A DNA stretch of 64,000 bases from Psychrobacillus sp048572895 (lineage in GTDB: Bacteria; Bacillota; Bacilli; Bacillales_A; Planococcaceae). Every line of letters starts with the position of its first letter. Position 1 is the stretch's first letter. The notes below the pieces were generated by a model, which was not told the origin of the DNA, did not search any database, and saw nothing but the letters and a program-made list of their open reading frames with translations. Location: the NCBI RefSeq assembly GCF_048572895.1, contig NZ_CP183878.1, forward strand, positions 2,604,001-2,668,000. The letters are read 5' to 3'. Of the stretch, positions 49,029 through 57,370 are shown piece by piece. The position numbers and the translations under genes are program-made.

Positions 49029-51440
49029 TCAAATGACGATATTGACCATTTTACCAGGGATTGCAATAATTTTCTTCACTTCTTGGCCTTCTAACCATTG
49101 TTGTACTTGTTCAGAAGCAAGAGCTAATGCTTCTAGTTCATCTTTAGTTGCATCTTTTGCAACATGTAATTTCGCACGAACTTTTCCTTTAATTTGAACA
49201 GGAATTTCTACTTCATTGTCGACTAACTTAGACTCATCGAAAGTTGGCCATGCTTCATACACGATTGTATCGTTGTGCCCAAGAATGCTCCAAAGCTCTT
49301 CTGCAATATGTGGAACGATAGGAGAAATCAGCTTCACAAATCCTTCTACATATTCTGTTGAAATTTGTTCTGCTTTGTAGCCTTCATTGATAAATACCAT
49401 CATTTGCGAAATGGCAGTATTATAATGCATTGCTTCAAAGTCTTCTGTTACTTTTTTAACCGTCTGGTGATACGCTTTTTCCATATTAGCTGATGACGTG
49501 TCTGTAACTTTAGCACTCAATTTACCCTCTTCATCTACAAGCAAACGCCAAATACGATCTAAGAATCTTCTGGAACCATCTAACCCGTTTGTTGACCACG
49601 GTTTTGAAGAGTCCAGTGGTCCCATGAACATTTCATATAGACGAAGTGAATCAGCACCATGACTTTTCACAATATCATCAGGGTTTACTACATTCCCTTT
49701 TGACTTAGACATTTTCTCGTTACCTTCACCTAGAATCATTCCTTGGTTAAATAGTTTTTGGAATGGCTCTTTCGTTGTCACTACACCGATGTCGAAAAGG
49801 AATTTATGCCAAAAGCGTGCGTACAATAAATGAAGAACTGCATGCTCTGCTCCACCTACATAAATGTCCACCGGGAGCCAACGTTTAGCTAGTTCTGGAT
49901 CTACAAGTGCCTCGTCATTATTTGGATCTATATAACGAAGGTAATACCAGCAGCTGCCTGCCCATTGAGGCATTGTATTCGTTTCACGACGACCTTTTTT
50001 ACCCGTCACTGGATCTACAACATTTACCCATTCCGTAATATTAGCTAGAGGCGATTCACCTGTACCACTCGGTTTAATATCCGTTGTTACAGGAAGCATT
50101 AACGGTAATTCAGCCTCTTCTACAGGTGTAGAAGTGCCATCTTCCCAATGGATGATTGGAATTGGTTCACCCCAATAACGTTGGCGGCTAAACAACCAGT
50201 CGCGTAGTCGATACGTGATTTTCTTTTCACCTTTATCATTTGCTTCAAACCATTCAATCGCTTTTGCAATCGCTTCTTGTTTATTTAAGCCATTCAAGAA
50301 TTCTGAGTTTACAAGCGTTCCGTCCGCTGTATAAGCCTCTTTTTCAACATCTCCACCTGAAACTACTTCCACGATTGGCAAATCAAATTGTCGTGCAAAC
50401 TCATAGTCACGCTCATCATGAGCAGGAACTGCCATAATAGCACCAGTTCCGTATGTTGCTAATACATAATCCGCTATCCAAATTGGCATTTTTTCGCCAC
50501 TTACTGGGTTAACTGCATAAGCACCTGTAAATACACCAGTTTTATGTTTGGCAAGATCGGTACGTTCTAAATCGCTTTTCAATTTCACTTGATCTTTATA
50601 AGCTTGCACTGCTTCTGCTTGGTCAGCTGTTGTGATTTTATCCACTAGCTTATGTTCTGGGGCTAATACTGCGTAAGTTGCACCAAAAATAGTGTCTGGG
50701 CGAGTTGTAAATGCACGGAATGATTCATTAGTTTCAGCTACTTCAAATGTAAGCTCTGCACCTTCTGAACGTCCAATCCAATTTCGCTGCATTTCTTTTA
50801 AGCTATCTGGCCAGTCAAGATCATCTAAATCTTCTAAAAGTCTATCTGCATAAGCAGTTATACGAAGCACCCATTGACGCATCGGACGACGTTCTACCGG
50901 ATGCCCTCCCCGCTCTGACACACCATCGATTACTTCTTCATTCGCCAATACTGTACCTAACGCCGGGCACCAGTTTACCGGCACTTCATCTACATATGCA
51001 AGACCTTTTTTGTACAGCTGGATGAAAATCCATTGCGTCCATTTATAATAAGAAGGATCTGTCGTATTTACTTCTCTATCCCAGTCAAATGAAAATCCTA
51101 AATCCGTCATTTGACGTTTAAAAGTAGCGATATTTTTCGCAGTAAATTCTGCAGGATCATTTCCAGTATCGATTGCATATTGCTCCGCCGGAAGTCCAAA
51201 AGCATCCCAGCCCATTGGATGAAGTACGTTATAGCCTTGTTTACGTTTAAATGCACTTAATATATCCGTTGCTATATACCCTAGTGGATGCCCTACGTGT
51301 AAACCTACTCCCGAAGGATAAGGGAACATATCCAATGCATAAAATTTTGGTTTGGATGGATCATCCGTCATTTTATACGTTTTGTTTTCCTGCCAATATT
51401 TCTGCCATTTTTTTTCAATTGCTTCATGATTAAAGCTCAT
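49029..51440 (-). CDS. leuS: leucyl-tRNA synthetase
   Basis: 803 residues, class I synthetase with the HIGH-type signature PYPSGVGLHVGHPLGY (about 40-55) and KMSKS in NEKMSKSKGNVV (about 577). The CP1 editing domain (about 220-420) has TTRPDTIFGAT and the GTGAIMAVPAHDERD editing loop. It charges tRNA-Leu and hydrolyses mischarged products. AGGAGG precedes the ATG. The ~450-nt leader contains a Leu T-box (51642-51890) and then an unrelated 170-bp structured repeat (51466-51635) before the start codon. Confidence 0.97.
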   Translation of the reverse strand: MSFNHEAIEKKWQKYWQENKTYKMTDDPSKPKFYALDMFPYPSGVGLHVGHPLGYIATDILSAFKRKQGYNVLHPMGWDAFGLPAEQYAIDTGNDPAEFTAKNIATFKRQMTDLGFSFDWDREVNTTDPSYYKWTQWIFIQLYKKGLAYVDEVPVNWCPALGTVLANEEVIDGVSERGGHPVERRPMRQWVLRITAYADRLLEDLDDLDWPDSLKEMQRNWIGRSEGAELTFEVAETNESFRAFTTRPDTIFGATYAVLAPEHKLVDKITTADQAEAVQAYKDQVKLKSDLERTDLAKHKTGVFTGAYAVNPVSGEKMPIWIADYVLATYGTGAIMAVPAHDERDYEFARQFDLPIVEVVSGGDVEKEAYTADGTLVNSEFLNGLNKQEAIAKAIEWFEANDKGEKKITYRLRDWLFSRQRYWGEPIPIIHWEDGTSTPVEEAELPLMLPVTTDIKPSGTGESPLANITEWVNVVDPVTGKKGRRETNTMPQWAGSCWYYLRYIDPNNDEALVDPELAKRWLPVDIYVGGAEHAVLHLLYARFWHKFLFDIGVVTTKEPFQKLFNQGMILGEGNEKMSKSKGNVVNPDDIVKSHGADSLRLYEMFMGPLDSSKPWSTNGLDGSRRFLDRIWRLLVDEEGKLSAKVTDTSSANMEKAYHQTVKKVTEDFEAMHYNTAISQMMVFINEGYKAEQISTEYVEGFVKLISPIVPHIAEELWSILGHNDTIVYEAWPTFDESKLVDNEVEIPVQIKGKVRAKLHVAKDATKDELEALALASEQVQQWLEGQEVKKIIAIPGKMVNIVI

Positions 51441-51465
51441 CGTAACTCCTCCTCAAATGTATAAA

Positions 51466-51635
51466 AGCGTAAGCGCCTATCTTTGGAAGCCAGTCTAAGT
51501 TCGCGACATCGTGTCGCAACGACTGACTGACCCACATCCTGTGGGCCTCCGACCAGCGCTGGAAGGATTTACGTAAAGGCTCCTTTACCTTTGCTGAAAT
51601 CCTAAAGCGACTCAGGCGGGCTAGGCGCTGAAGCT
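51466..51635. repeat. 170-bp structured repeat-like element in the leuS leader
   Basis: It is bounded by imperfect 14-bp terminal inverted repeats: AGCGTAAGCGCCTA (51466-51479) and TAGGCGCTGAAGCT (51622-51635). Inside are hairpins GCGACATCGTGTCGC and CCCACATCCTGTGGG and a GC content well above its surroundings. It lies after the T-box terminator and 26 bp before the leuS ATG, so it is transcribed into the mRNA. Only one copy is in the window; its form is that of the palindromic intergenic elements of Bacillales. Confidence 0.6.
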
Positions 51636-51641
51636 AGAAAT

Positions 51642-51890
51642 AAAAAAACTCGCCCCTTAAAAAAACTAAGGGACGAGAGATATACTCACGCGGTACCACC
51701 CAAATTAGCGAAAACTTCACTCAACTTGATTCCTTAACGCGGAAAACGGAATAAGCTACTTATCGTTCACTTATTCTGACTCAAAGGCGAGTTCAATAAT
51801 TCGTTACGCTAACTTGCACCATCCGTTAGCTCTCTACAGAAACGAGATTTACCTACTAATCCTTTTCACAGTCGACTTCTATTAGATTTA
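51642..51890 (-). promoter_or_regulatory. T-box riboswitch, leucine specifier, upstream of leuS
   Basis: On the minus strand: the AG-bulge GAGAGCTAACGG, the distal GTGCAAGTTAG, a specifier loop TTGAA-CTC-GC giving a CUC (Leu) codon (plus-strand 51789-51791) and the T-box GGTGGTACCGCG (51689-51700). The terminator CTCGTCCCTTA..TAAGGGGCGAG plus TTTTTTT follows (51642-51677). Charging state of tRNA-Leu should control leuS readthrough. Confidence 0.93.
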
Positions 51891-51926
51891 ATAATAATGG
51901 ATTCCACATTAAAATACAAGCTGATG

Positions 51927-52580
51927 TTAGATAGAAACATTTTCTCGAACGTCATTAATAATAAGTTCAGCTTCTGTTGCATCAACAATATCTTGAATAG
52001 TATAACCTTCAAATACTTCTTTCAGTTCAAGCCCATTTTCGGTTACTTCTATCATTGCCCGTTCTGTTATTATTTTATTCACAACTGCCTTACCCGTTAA
52101 AGGTAATTCACATTGTTTTTTAATTTTAGCGGAACCGTCTTTTGCACAATGATCCATAATAACAATAATTTTTTTAGCACCATGCACAAGGTCCATCGCT
52201 CCCCCCATGCCTTTAATCATTTTCCCTGGAATCATCCAGTTCGCAAGATCACCTTTTTCAGATACTTCCATTGCACCTAAAATGGCTACATCTACATGTC
52301 CTCCACGAATCATCGCAAAAGACTCCGCACTATTGAAAAAGGCAGAACCCGGAATAGTAGTAACTGTTTCCTTCCCAGCATTAATAAGATCTGGGTCTAC
52401 CTCTTGCTCGGTCGGATATGGTCCTATACCAAGCAACCCATTTTCAGATTGTAAAACGACCGTTTTATCTGGAGAGATGAAATTCGCTACTAAAGTCGGA
52501 ATTCCAATTCCTAGATTTACGTAGTTTCCATTTTCGATTTCTTTTTCTGCTCTTCTTGCTATTTTTTCCCGTGTATTCAA
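51927..52580 (-). CDS. scoB: 3-oxoacid CoA-transferase subunit B
   Basis: 217 residues. The catalytic glutamate lies in LQSENGLLGIGPYP (near residue 47), with family segments NYVNLGIGIPTLVANFI at the N-terminus and GGHVDVAILGAMEVSEKGDLANWMIPGK. With ScoA it transfers CoA from succinyl-CoA to acetoacetate. The start is TTG (52580) with a strong AAGGAGGAG site; no nearer ATG or GTG exists. Last gene of gntP-bdhA-scoA-scoB, the layout of the B. subtilis yxjC-scoA-scoB-yxjF locus in another order. Confidence 0.93.
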   Translation of the reverse strand: MNTREKIARRAEKEIENGNYVNLGIGIPTLVANFISPDKTVVLQSENGLLGIGPYPTEQEVDPDLINAGKETVTTIPGSAFFNSAESFAMIRGGHVDVAILGAMEVSEKGDLANWMIPGKMIKGMGGAMDLVHGAKKIIVIMDHCAKDGSAKIKKQCELPLTGKAVVNKIITERAMIEVTENGLELKEVFEGYTIQDIVDATEAELIINDVRENVSI

Positions 52581-52593
52581 TCGAAACTCCTCC

Positions 52594-53283
52594 TTAAGAA
52601 CGTGTCGTTAAACGTTCGATTCTTTTTTCCTGTTCTGCTTGGAATAGACCTTGAACATAAATACTTGGTGTATGTATTTGAGCTGGATTTAAATCTCCAG
52701 TTTCCACAATTTCTTCCACTTCCGCAATTGTAATTTTACCAGCTGCAGCCATCATTGGATTAAAGTTTTGCGCTGTCATGTTATAAATAAGATTACCAAA
52801 TTTGTCTGCTTTAGCTGCTCTTATGAAAGAATAATCAGCGTGGAGTGCCTCTTCCAGCACATATTCCTTACCATCGTAAACACGTACTTCTTTTCCCTCT
52901 GCTACTATGGTTCCGACACCGGCAGGAGTAAAGAAAGCTGGAATTCCTGCACCACCAGCACGGATTTTTTCTGCCAATGTTCCTTGTGGTGTCAATTCCA
53001 CTTCTATCTCACCAGATATTACCTGTCTTTCAAACTCTTTATTTTCCCCAACATATGAACCTATCATTTTCTTTATCTGTTTGTTTTTGAGTAGTAATCC
53101 TAGTCCCCATTCATCTACACCACAATTGTTGGAGATAACTGTTAAATCCTTCACACCTTTATCTACTAATGCTAATATTAGTTGCTCCGGAATTCCAACA
53201 AGTCCAAAGCCTCCGACCATTAGTGTCATTCCATCTTGCACCCCTGCCACAGCTTCTACAGCTGAATTATATATAGGCTTCAT
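52594..53283 (-). CDS. scoA: 3-oxoacid CoA-transferase subunit A
   Basis: 229 residues with the subunit A signature GGFGLVGIPEQLILAL (24-39), the NNCG loop, KKMIGSYVGENKEFERQ and AGGAGIPAFFTPAGVGT. It forms the alpha part of succinyl-CoA:acetoacetate CoA-transferase, providing the CoA-binding glycine loop. ScoB follows after 13 bp. The ATG has AAAGGGG/GGGAG upstream. A hairpin with a short T run separates it from bdhA, so scoAB may be transcribed at a lower level or from an extra promoter. Confidence 0.93.
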   Translation of the reverse strand: MKPIYNSAVEAVAGVQDGMTLMVGGFGLVGIPEQLILALVDKGVKDLTVISNNCGVDEWGLGLLLKNKQIKKMIGSYVGENKEFERQVISGEIEVELTPQGTLAEKIRAGGAGIPAFFTPAGVGTIVAEGKEVRVYDGKEYVLEEALHADYSFIRAAKADKFGNLIYNMTAQNFNPMMAAAGKITIAEVEEIVETGDLNPAQIHTPSIYVQGLFQAEQEKRIERLTTRS

Positions 53284-53401
53284 GCTCCCAATCCCCTTTC
53301 ATTTGTAAGCTTGATACATTATTATTTTCTCAAATATCCGATAACTTAGCAAACTATTTCCTTTGTATGTCCCCATGAAAAGACTAACACTGGGTATTCA
53401 A

Positions 53402-53430
53402 TAAACGCACCGATTATTTAATCGGGCGCT
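53402..53430 (-). terminator. hairpin with T-run between bdhA and scoA
   Basis: GCGCCCGATT pairs with AATCGGTGCG around AAAT on the minus strand, followed by TTTATT. It lies directly after the bdhA stop, inside what otherwise looks like one operon. Confidence 0.6.
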
Positions 53431-53436
53431 TATAAC

Positions 53437-54204
53437 TTATTGACTCGTGTAACCACCATCTAAGACAACTGCTTGACCCGTCATTCCTTTTGCAGCATCG
53501 CTTGCTAAAAACAAAGCCAAATCAGCTACCTCTTTTACATCTAACAATCGTTTTTGGGGAACTAAAGGATATAATACTTCCTCTAAAACAGATTCTACTG
53601 GGACATTACGTATTTTTGCTAAATCGTGAAATTGGTTTCGAACAAGGGGTGTGTCCACATAGCCTGGACAAACAGCATTCACTGTAATCCCATCTGCAGC
53701 TGTCTCAAGAGCTGCAACTTTTGTAAGTCCAATTACGCCATGTTTTGCTGAGTTATAAGCTGCTTTACCTGCAAAACCAACTAAACCATTTATAGAAGCC
53801 ATATTAATAATTCTACCGAATCCGTTCTTCCGCATATGCGGAAGAACGTGTTTGGTTGCTATAAACGGAGCTGTTAGCATTATTTTTATCAATAGTTCAA
53901 AGCGTTCTGTTGGAAAATCTTCAAGCATTGAAACATGCTGCATTCCAGCATTATTAATCAATATATCAATCTGCCCGTACTCTTTTACCGTTACATTAAT
54001 TGAGTTAATAATATCTTCTTCTTTTGTCACATCACATTTAATACCCAGTACATCATTACCTAGTGCTATTGCAGCATCCTTTACCTTTTCTTCATTTATA
54101 TCCGTTAAAACTACCTTCGCACCAGCTTTATAAAATTCCTGAGCAATTTCAAAGCCTATGCCCCCTGCCGCTCCAGTAATAAGAAGTACTTTATCTTTAA
54201 CCAT
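53437..54204 (-). CDS. bdhA: 3-hydroxybutyrate dehydrogenase (short-chain dehydrogenase)
   Basis: 255 residues of SDR fold: the NAD-binding GAAGGIG (near 10-16), NNAGMQH (near 88), the catalytic serine in NMASINGLVGF and YNSAKHG (YxxxK, near 152). The tail ends with the typical TGQAVVLDGGYTSQ. Sequence style and linkage to scoAB and a GntP-type permease indicate oxidation of D-3-hydroxybutyrate to acetoacetate. The start at 54204 follows AGGAGG; an upstream frame to 54228 includes that site. Confidence 0.9.
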   Translation of the reverse strand: MVKDKVLLITGAAGGIGFEIAQEFYKAGAKVVLTDINEEKVKDAAIALGNDVLGIKCDVTKEEDIINSINVTVKEYGQIDILINNAGMQHVSMLEDFPTERFELLIKIMLTAPFIATKHVLPHMRKNGFGRIINMASINGLVGFAGKAAYNSAKHGVIGLTKVAALETAADGITVNAVCPGYVDTPLVRNQFHDLAKIRNVPVESVLEEVLYPLVPQKRLLDVKEVADLALFLASDAAKGMTGQAVVLDGGYTSQ

Positions 54205-54247
54205 TACTTTGCCTCCTAAAAAAGTCATCTAGCAATTCATAGGAAAA

Positions 54248-55576
54248 CTAAATTCCTAAATTAAATGAAAAGAGAATAATTGCTAGTATTACACCTAGTG
54301 CTGGTACTACTACGGTTGTCGCTGCAACTGGCCAATAGGCTGCACTATGTTTTTCACCACAGATTGATTGAATAGTAGTTACTACATACCCATTATGCGG
54401 CAATGAATCAAGAGCTCCAGATGAAATAGCTACAACTCTGTGCAATGCCTCAGGATTTACACCCATATCCATATAATGTGGAGCTAAAAGTGGCAAAGCA
54501 ATAGTTTGCCCACCTGATGAAGAACCCGTCATTCCCGCTATTACAGAAACTGCAATTGCTGCGCCTATTAATGGAGAGCCAGGAATATTGGTCATTGCTT
54601 CTACTGCAGTTGTAAATGCAGGTACGTTTTTTGCAACTCCTCCAAATCCTACTACTGCTGCGGTATTACCAATTGCAATAATCGCACCAACTGTACCAGC
54701 TGAAAAAGCTTCCCAGAAGTTTTTAGAGTATTTTCTACCAACAATATAGGTTGCAATAACTCCACCTAGTAATGCTATTATTAGAGCAGATTGTGCAAGT
54801 TTATCATGGAAAATATAAGAAATTAATAATACAACTACCAAAGGAAGCATCGCTAAGAAAGGATTTGGCAAGTTTCTTTTCGTATCAAATGTTGGATCCG
54901 TTTCACGATCTTCAAATCTTTCTCCTTTATTAACAGCTTTTTGAATAATACGTTTCAGCCACCAGTAACCAAATGTTGCCATGAATACCGCTACGATAAT
55001 ACTTACTTCCCAACCCGCATAAGCATTCGTCCCTAAAAATTGAATCGGTATCCAGTTTTGAATTTCAGGTGATCCTGCAGAAGTCATCGTAAAGGTTACA
55101 GACCCAAGTGCTAATGTTGCCGGTATGAATCTACGAGGTAAATCCGCTTGTTTAAACAATGAAATTGCCATTGGATATACAGAAAATGCAACAACGAAAA
55201 GACTTACTCCACCATACGTAAGAACCGCACAGGCAAGAACAATGGCAAGCACTGCAAACTTCATGCCCAATTTATCCACTATCCATTTGGACACTGAATC
55301 TGCGGCTCCGCTATCCTCCATAACTTTACCGAATACAGCTCCTAGTAAGAACATCAAATACCAAGAAGCGATAAACCCTGTAAATCCTGACATATAACTA
55401 GTCACAAAGTCAGCTTCATCTTTACCAGCAAGCTGAGAAAATAATGGCATTCCACTAGTCACAGCTACTAAAAGCGCCGATATAGGACCAGCAATTAGTA
55501 TATTTACACCTTTCATGGTCAAAACAATCAATAAGGCTAAGCCGCCTATAAGACCGATCATACTTAATACTTCCAT
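54248..55576 (-). CDS. GntP-family permease, probable 3-hydroxybutyrate/short-chain acid transporter
   Basis: 442 residues with about 12-14 membrane helices of the GntP (gluconate:H+ symporter) family: GLIGGLALLIVLTMKGVNILIAGPISALL at the N-terminus, GGVSLFVVAFSVYPMA (near 125) and TGSSSGGQTIALPLLAPHYM (near 350). In this context (bdhA, scoA, scoB downstream) the substrate is more likely 3-hydroxybutyrate or acetoacetate than gluconate; B. subtilis YxjC is the positional equivalent. The ATG at 55576 has AGGAGG upstream. First gene of the operon; a near-perfect cre lies 253 bp upstream. Confidence 0.87.
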   Translation of the reverse strand: MEVLSMIGLIGGLALLIVLTMKGVNILIAGPISALLVAVTSGMPLFSQLAGKDEADFVTSYMSGFTGFIASWYLMFLLGAVFGKVMEDSGAADSVSKWIVDKLGMKFAVLAIVLACAVLTYGGVSLFVVAFSVYPMAISLFKQADLPRRFIPATLALGSVTFTMTSAGSPEIQNWIPIQFLGTNAYAGWEVSIIVAVFMATFGYWWLKRIIQKAVNKGERFEDRETDPTFDTKRNLPNPFLAMLPLVVVLLISYIFHDKLAQSALIIALLGGVIATYIVGRKYSKNFWEAFSAGTVGAIIAIGNTAAVVGFGGVAKNVPAFTTAVEAMTNIPGSPLIGAAIAVSVIAGMTGSSSGGQTIALPLLAPHYMDMGVNPEALHRVVAISSGALDSLPHNGYVVTTIQSICGEKHSAAYWPVAATTVVVPALGVILAIILFSFNLGI

Positions 55577-55828
55577 TAACAAATCCTCCTATTATTTTAA
55601 ATCGTGTTAGAATACCTAGCTATCTTTTTGTGGCAATATTTTATCAAAATGATTGAAATATATAACAGAGTCTAGTAATAAATAAATATATTTAGGGCAA
55701 TAATCATCCTCGTTAATAAATTTTGGGTACCACATTAAGATTTTTGAGTATTTAAATTTCCAAAAATCTAATTCTCTGCAGAAGAAATAGATTTCTTTAC
55801 TTGAATTATTTTTGAATACCCTAATATA

Positions 55829-55842
55829 TAAAAGCGCTTTCA
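55829..55842. promoter_or_regulatory. near-perfect cre site upstream of the gntP-bdhA-scoAB operon
   Basis: On the minus strand TGAAAGCGCTTTTA matches cre consensus TGWNANCGNTNWCA at every fixed position but one. CcpA repression of ketone-body use would be expected. The 252 bp between it and gntP show no gene, no -24/-12 (sigma-54) promoter and no clear sigma-A promoter that I could find. Confidence 0.65.
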
Positions 55843-55916
55843 TAAGTCATTAAAACATAATCTAAATTTTCAATCAATAAAGATTGGGTCGGAGTCTTTC
55901 AGAGTTCAAGTGAGAT

Positions 55917-55936
55917 TAATCCGATTTCTCGGATTA
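55917..55936. promoter_or_regulatory. perfect inverted repeat, candidate operator
   Basis: TAATCCGA and TCGGATTA are perfect 8-bp arms separated by TTTC. The same AATCCGA/TCGGATT halves recur in the hairpin at 55983-56022. It is a possible binding site of the adjacent Fis-type regulator, by position only. Confidence 0.4.
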
Positions 55937-55982
55937 TTATATTATTAAAATTAACAAATACAATGTTTATTTAAAATGCTAA

Positions 55983-56022
55983 AAATCCGATTTTCTGGAA
56001 TATTGTCCAAAAAATCGGATTT
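55983..56022 (-). terminator. long hairpin downstream of the PAS-AAA+ regulator
   Basis: Two 17-bp arms (AAATCCGATTTTCTGGA against TCCAAAAAATCGGATTT, one mismatch) flank a 6-nt loop. On the minus strand a short T run follows. It lies 4 bp after the regulator stop and repeats the ATCCGAT halves of the palindrome at 55917. Confidence 0.6.
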
Positions 56023-56025
56023 AGG

Positions 56026-57369
56026 TCATAAGTTGTGTTTTTTAATTTTTTCGTACAATGTGGATCTACTTAGACCAAGTTGCTTTGCAATCCTTATTTT
56101 ATCTGATTCTTCCTCTAAGTAAGATTGAAGCACTTTCTTTTCTACTTCTGCTAATATGTCCTCGAGCGTACCAGTAGTTTGGAAAGAAGGTACATTACTT
56201 AGTTTTATCTGTGAAGGAAGTGCAGATGGCAAAATGATATCATTTTCCGCTAAGAAAACCGTTGCTTGCAGGATGTTTTGTAATTCTCTTACATTCCCTG
56301 GCCAGTGATAGGATTGGAGTATCTCCCGCGTTTTTGTTGCTAAGGTGACATGTCTTCGTCCAGCCTTAAGCATAAATTTTTGTAGAAAATAATTGAGTAT
56401 ATCTATAAAATCTTCCATTCGTTCTCTTAATGGTGGAATGGATAGAGTAATTGCTTGTAATCGGTAATATAAATCGGCTCTGAACTTCTTCTCCTCAATT
56501 AGCTTAGAAAGAGCAACATTTGATGAAACAACAATACGAACATTTACTTTTTCACTGCTCTCCGAATTCAGAGGCGTAATTTCCTCTTCCTGCATCGCCC
56601 TTAAAAGCTTTGCTTGAAGTGTAAGAGGAAGTGCACTAATTTCATCTATATAAAGAGTTCCTTTATCTGCTTGCTTGTACCGGCCGTTTCGTAAGGTTCC
56701 GTTGTTATGATCTAGCACTCCAAATATTTCTTTCTCAAGCAACTCTGGTGGTATTGCAGCACAATTTACTTTAACAAAAGGGTAATCAGAGCGTTCCGAA
56801 AGCTGATGGATACTATGAGCGAACATATCTTTTCCTGTTCCGCTTTCTCCTTCGATTAACACTGGAAGGTCACTTGGCGCAATTATTTCAATAGTTTCTT
56901 TTATTTTTCGAATAGCTGGAGAAGTACCTTTAATATCTCCTAATCTGTATTCTGTGTAACTATTATCTTCTATATTTAACTGAATTCTTTCCATTGTGTT
57001 TCGAACATGAGAACTTAACCTTTTCCAATCAGACATGTCCCGAAAAATGACACTACCAAAAGCCCCAACAATCTTTCCATCTATAAAAAGAGGAACACGA
57101 TTCGCAAGCATATATGTTCCTTTAATATAATGTGGAGAGGCATTATCAGGAACCCCAGATTTAATCACTTCATGCATTTTCGTGTTTTCAATAATGTCAG
57201 CTACAGGTTTACCTATAGCTTCCTCTCTCTTTACTTCAAGAAAGCTACAGTAATCCTTATTGATATATAGAATTTTCGAATCTGCATCTACTACAACAAA
57301 CCATTGAAAAGCATTTTCTAAAATTTCGGCAAGAACAGAAGTGGATAAGTATTTTTGTAAATTCTCCAG
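56026..57369 (-). CDS. PAS / AAA+ / Fis-type regulator lacking the GAFTGA loop
   Basis: About 447 residues of sigma-54-activator layout. A PAS domain (about 15-125; FQWFVVVDADSKILYINKDYCSFLEV) is followed by an AAA+ domain with Walker A IEGESGTGKDMFAHSIH (near 180), Walker B TLYIDEISAL and arginine-finger region VRIVVSSN, then a C-terminal Fis helix-turn-helix (IRIAKQLGLSRSTLYEKIKKH). Where GAFTGA should be, after EIFG, the sequence is VLDHNNGTLRN, so sigma-54 contact is doubtful. The PAS frame has no ATG/GTG/TTG before residue ~65; the likeliest start is the CTG at 57369, directly after the MFS stop and 9-10 nt from AAGGATG. It probably controls the gntP-bdhA-scoAB operon downstream. Confidence 0.82.
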   Translation of the reverse strand: MENLQKYLSTSVLAEILENAFQWFVVVDADSKILYINKDYCSFLEVKREEAIGKPVADIIENTKMHEVIKSGVPDNASPHYIKGTYMLANRVPLFIDGKIVGAFGSVIFRDMSDWKRLSSHVRNTMERIQLNIEDNSYTEYRLGDIKGTSPAIRKIKETIEIIAPSDLPVLIEGESGTGKDMFAHSIHQLSERSDYPFVKVNCAAIPPELLEKEIFGVLDHNNGTLRNGRYKQADKGTLYIDEISALPLTLQAKLLRAMQEEEITPLNSESSEKVNVRIVVSSNVALSKLIEEKKFRADLYYRLQAITLSIPPLRERMEDFIDILNYFLQKFMLKAGRRHVTLATKTREILQSYHWPGNVRELQNILQATVFLAENDIILPSALPSQIKLSNVPSFQTTGTLEDILAEVEKKVLQSYLEEESDKIRIAKQLGLSRSTLYEKIKKHNL

Positions 57370-57370
57370 A

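Noticed and set aside
49029..51440. Plus-strand frames within leuS (e.g. 50240-50437)
   Set aside because: Antisense to conserved leuS codons; no start signals.
55616..55843. 75-codon frame on the minus strand between gntP and the regulator
   Set aside because: No ribosome binding site, AT-driven amino-acid make-up, no recognisable domain, and its start overlaps the near-perfect cre site, which explains the conservation better.
55577..55900. Sigma-54 (-24/-12) promoter upstream of gntP
   Set aside because: I searched the minus strand for TGGCAC-N5-TTGC-type sequences and found none close to consensus; GTGGTACCC lacks the -12 part.
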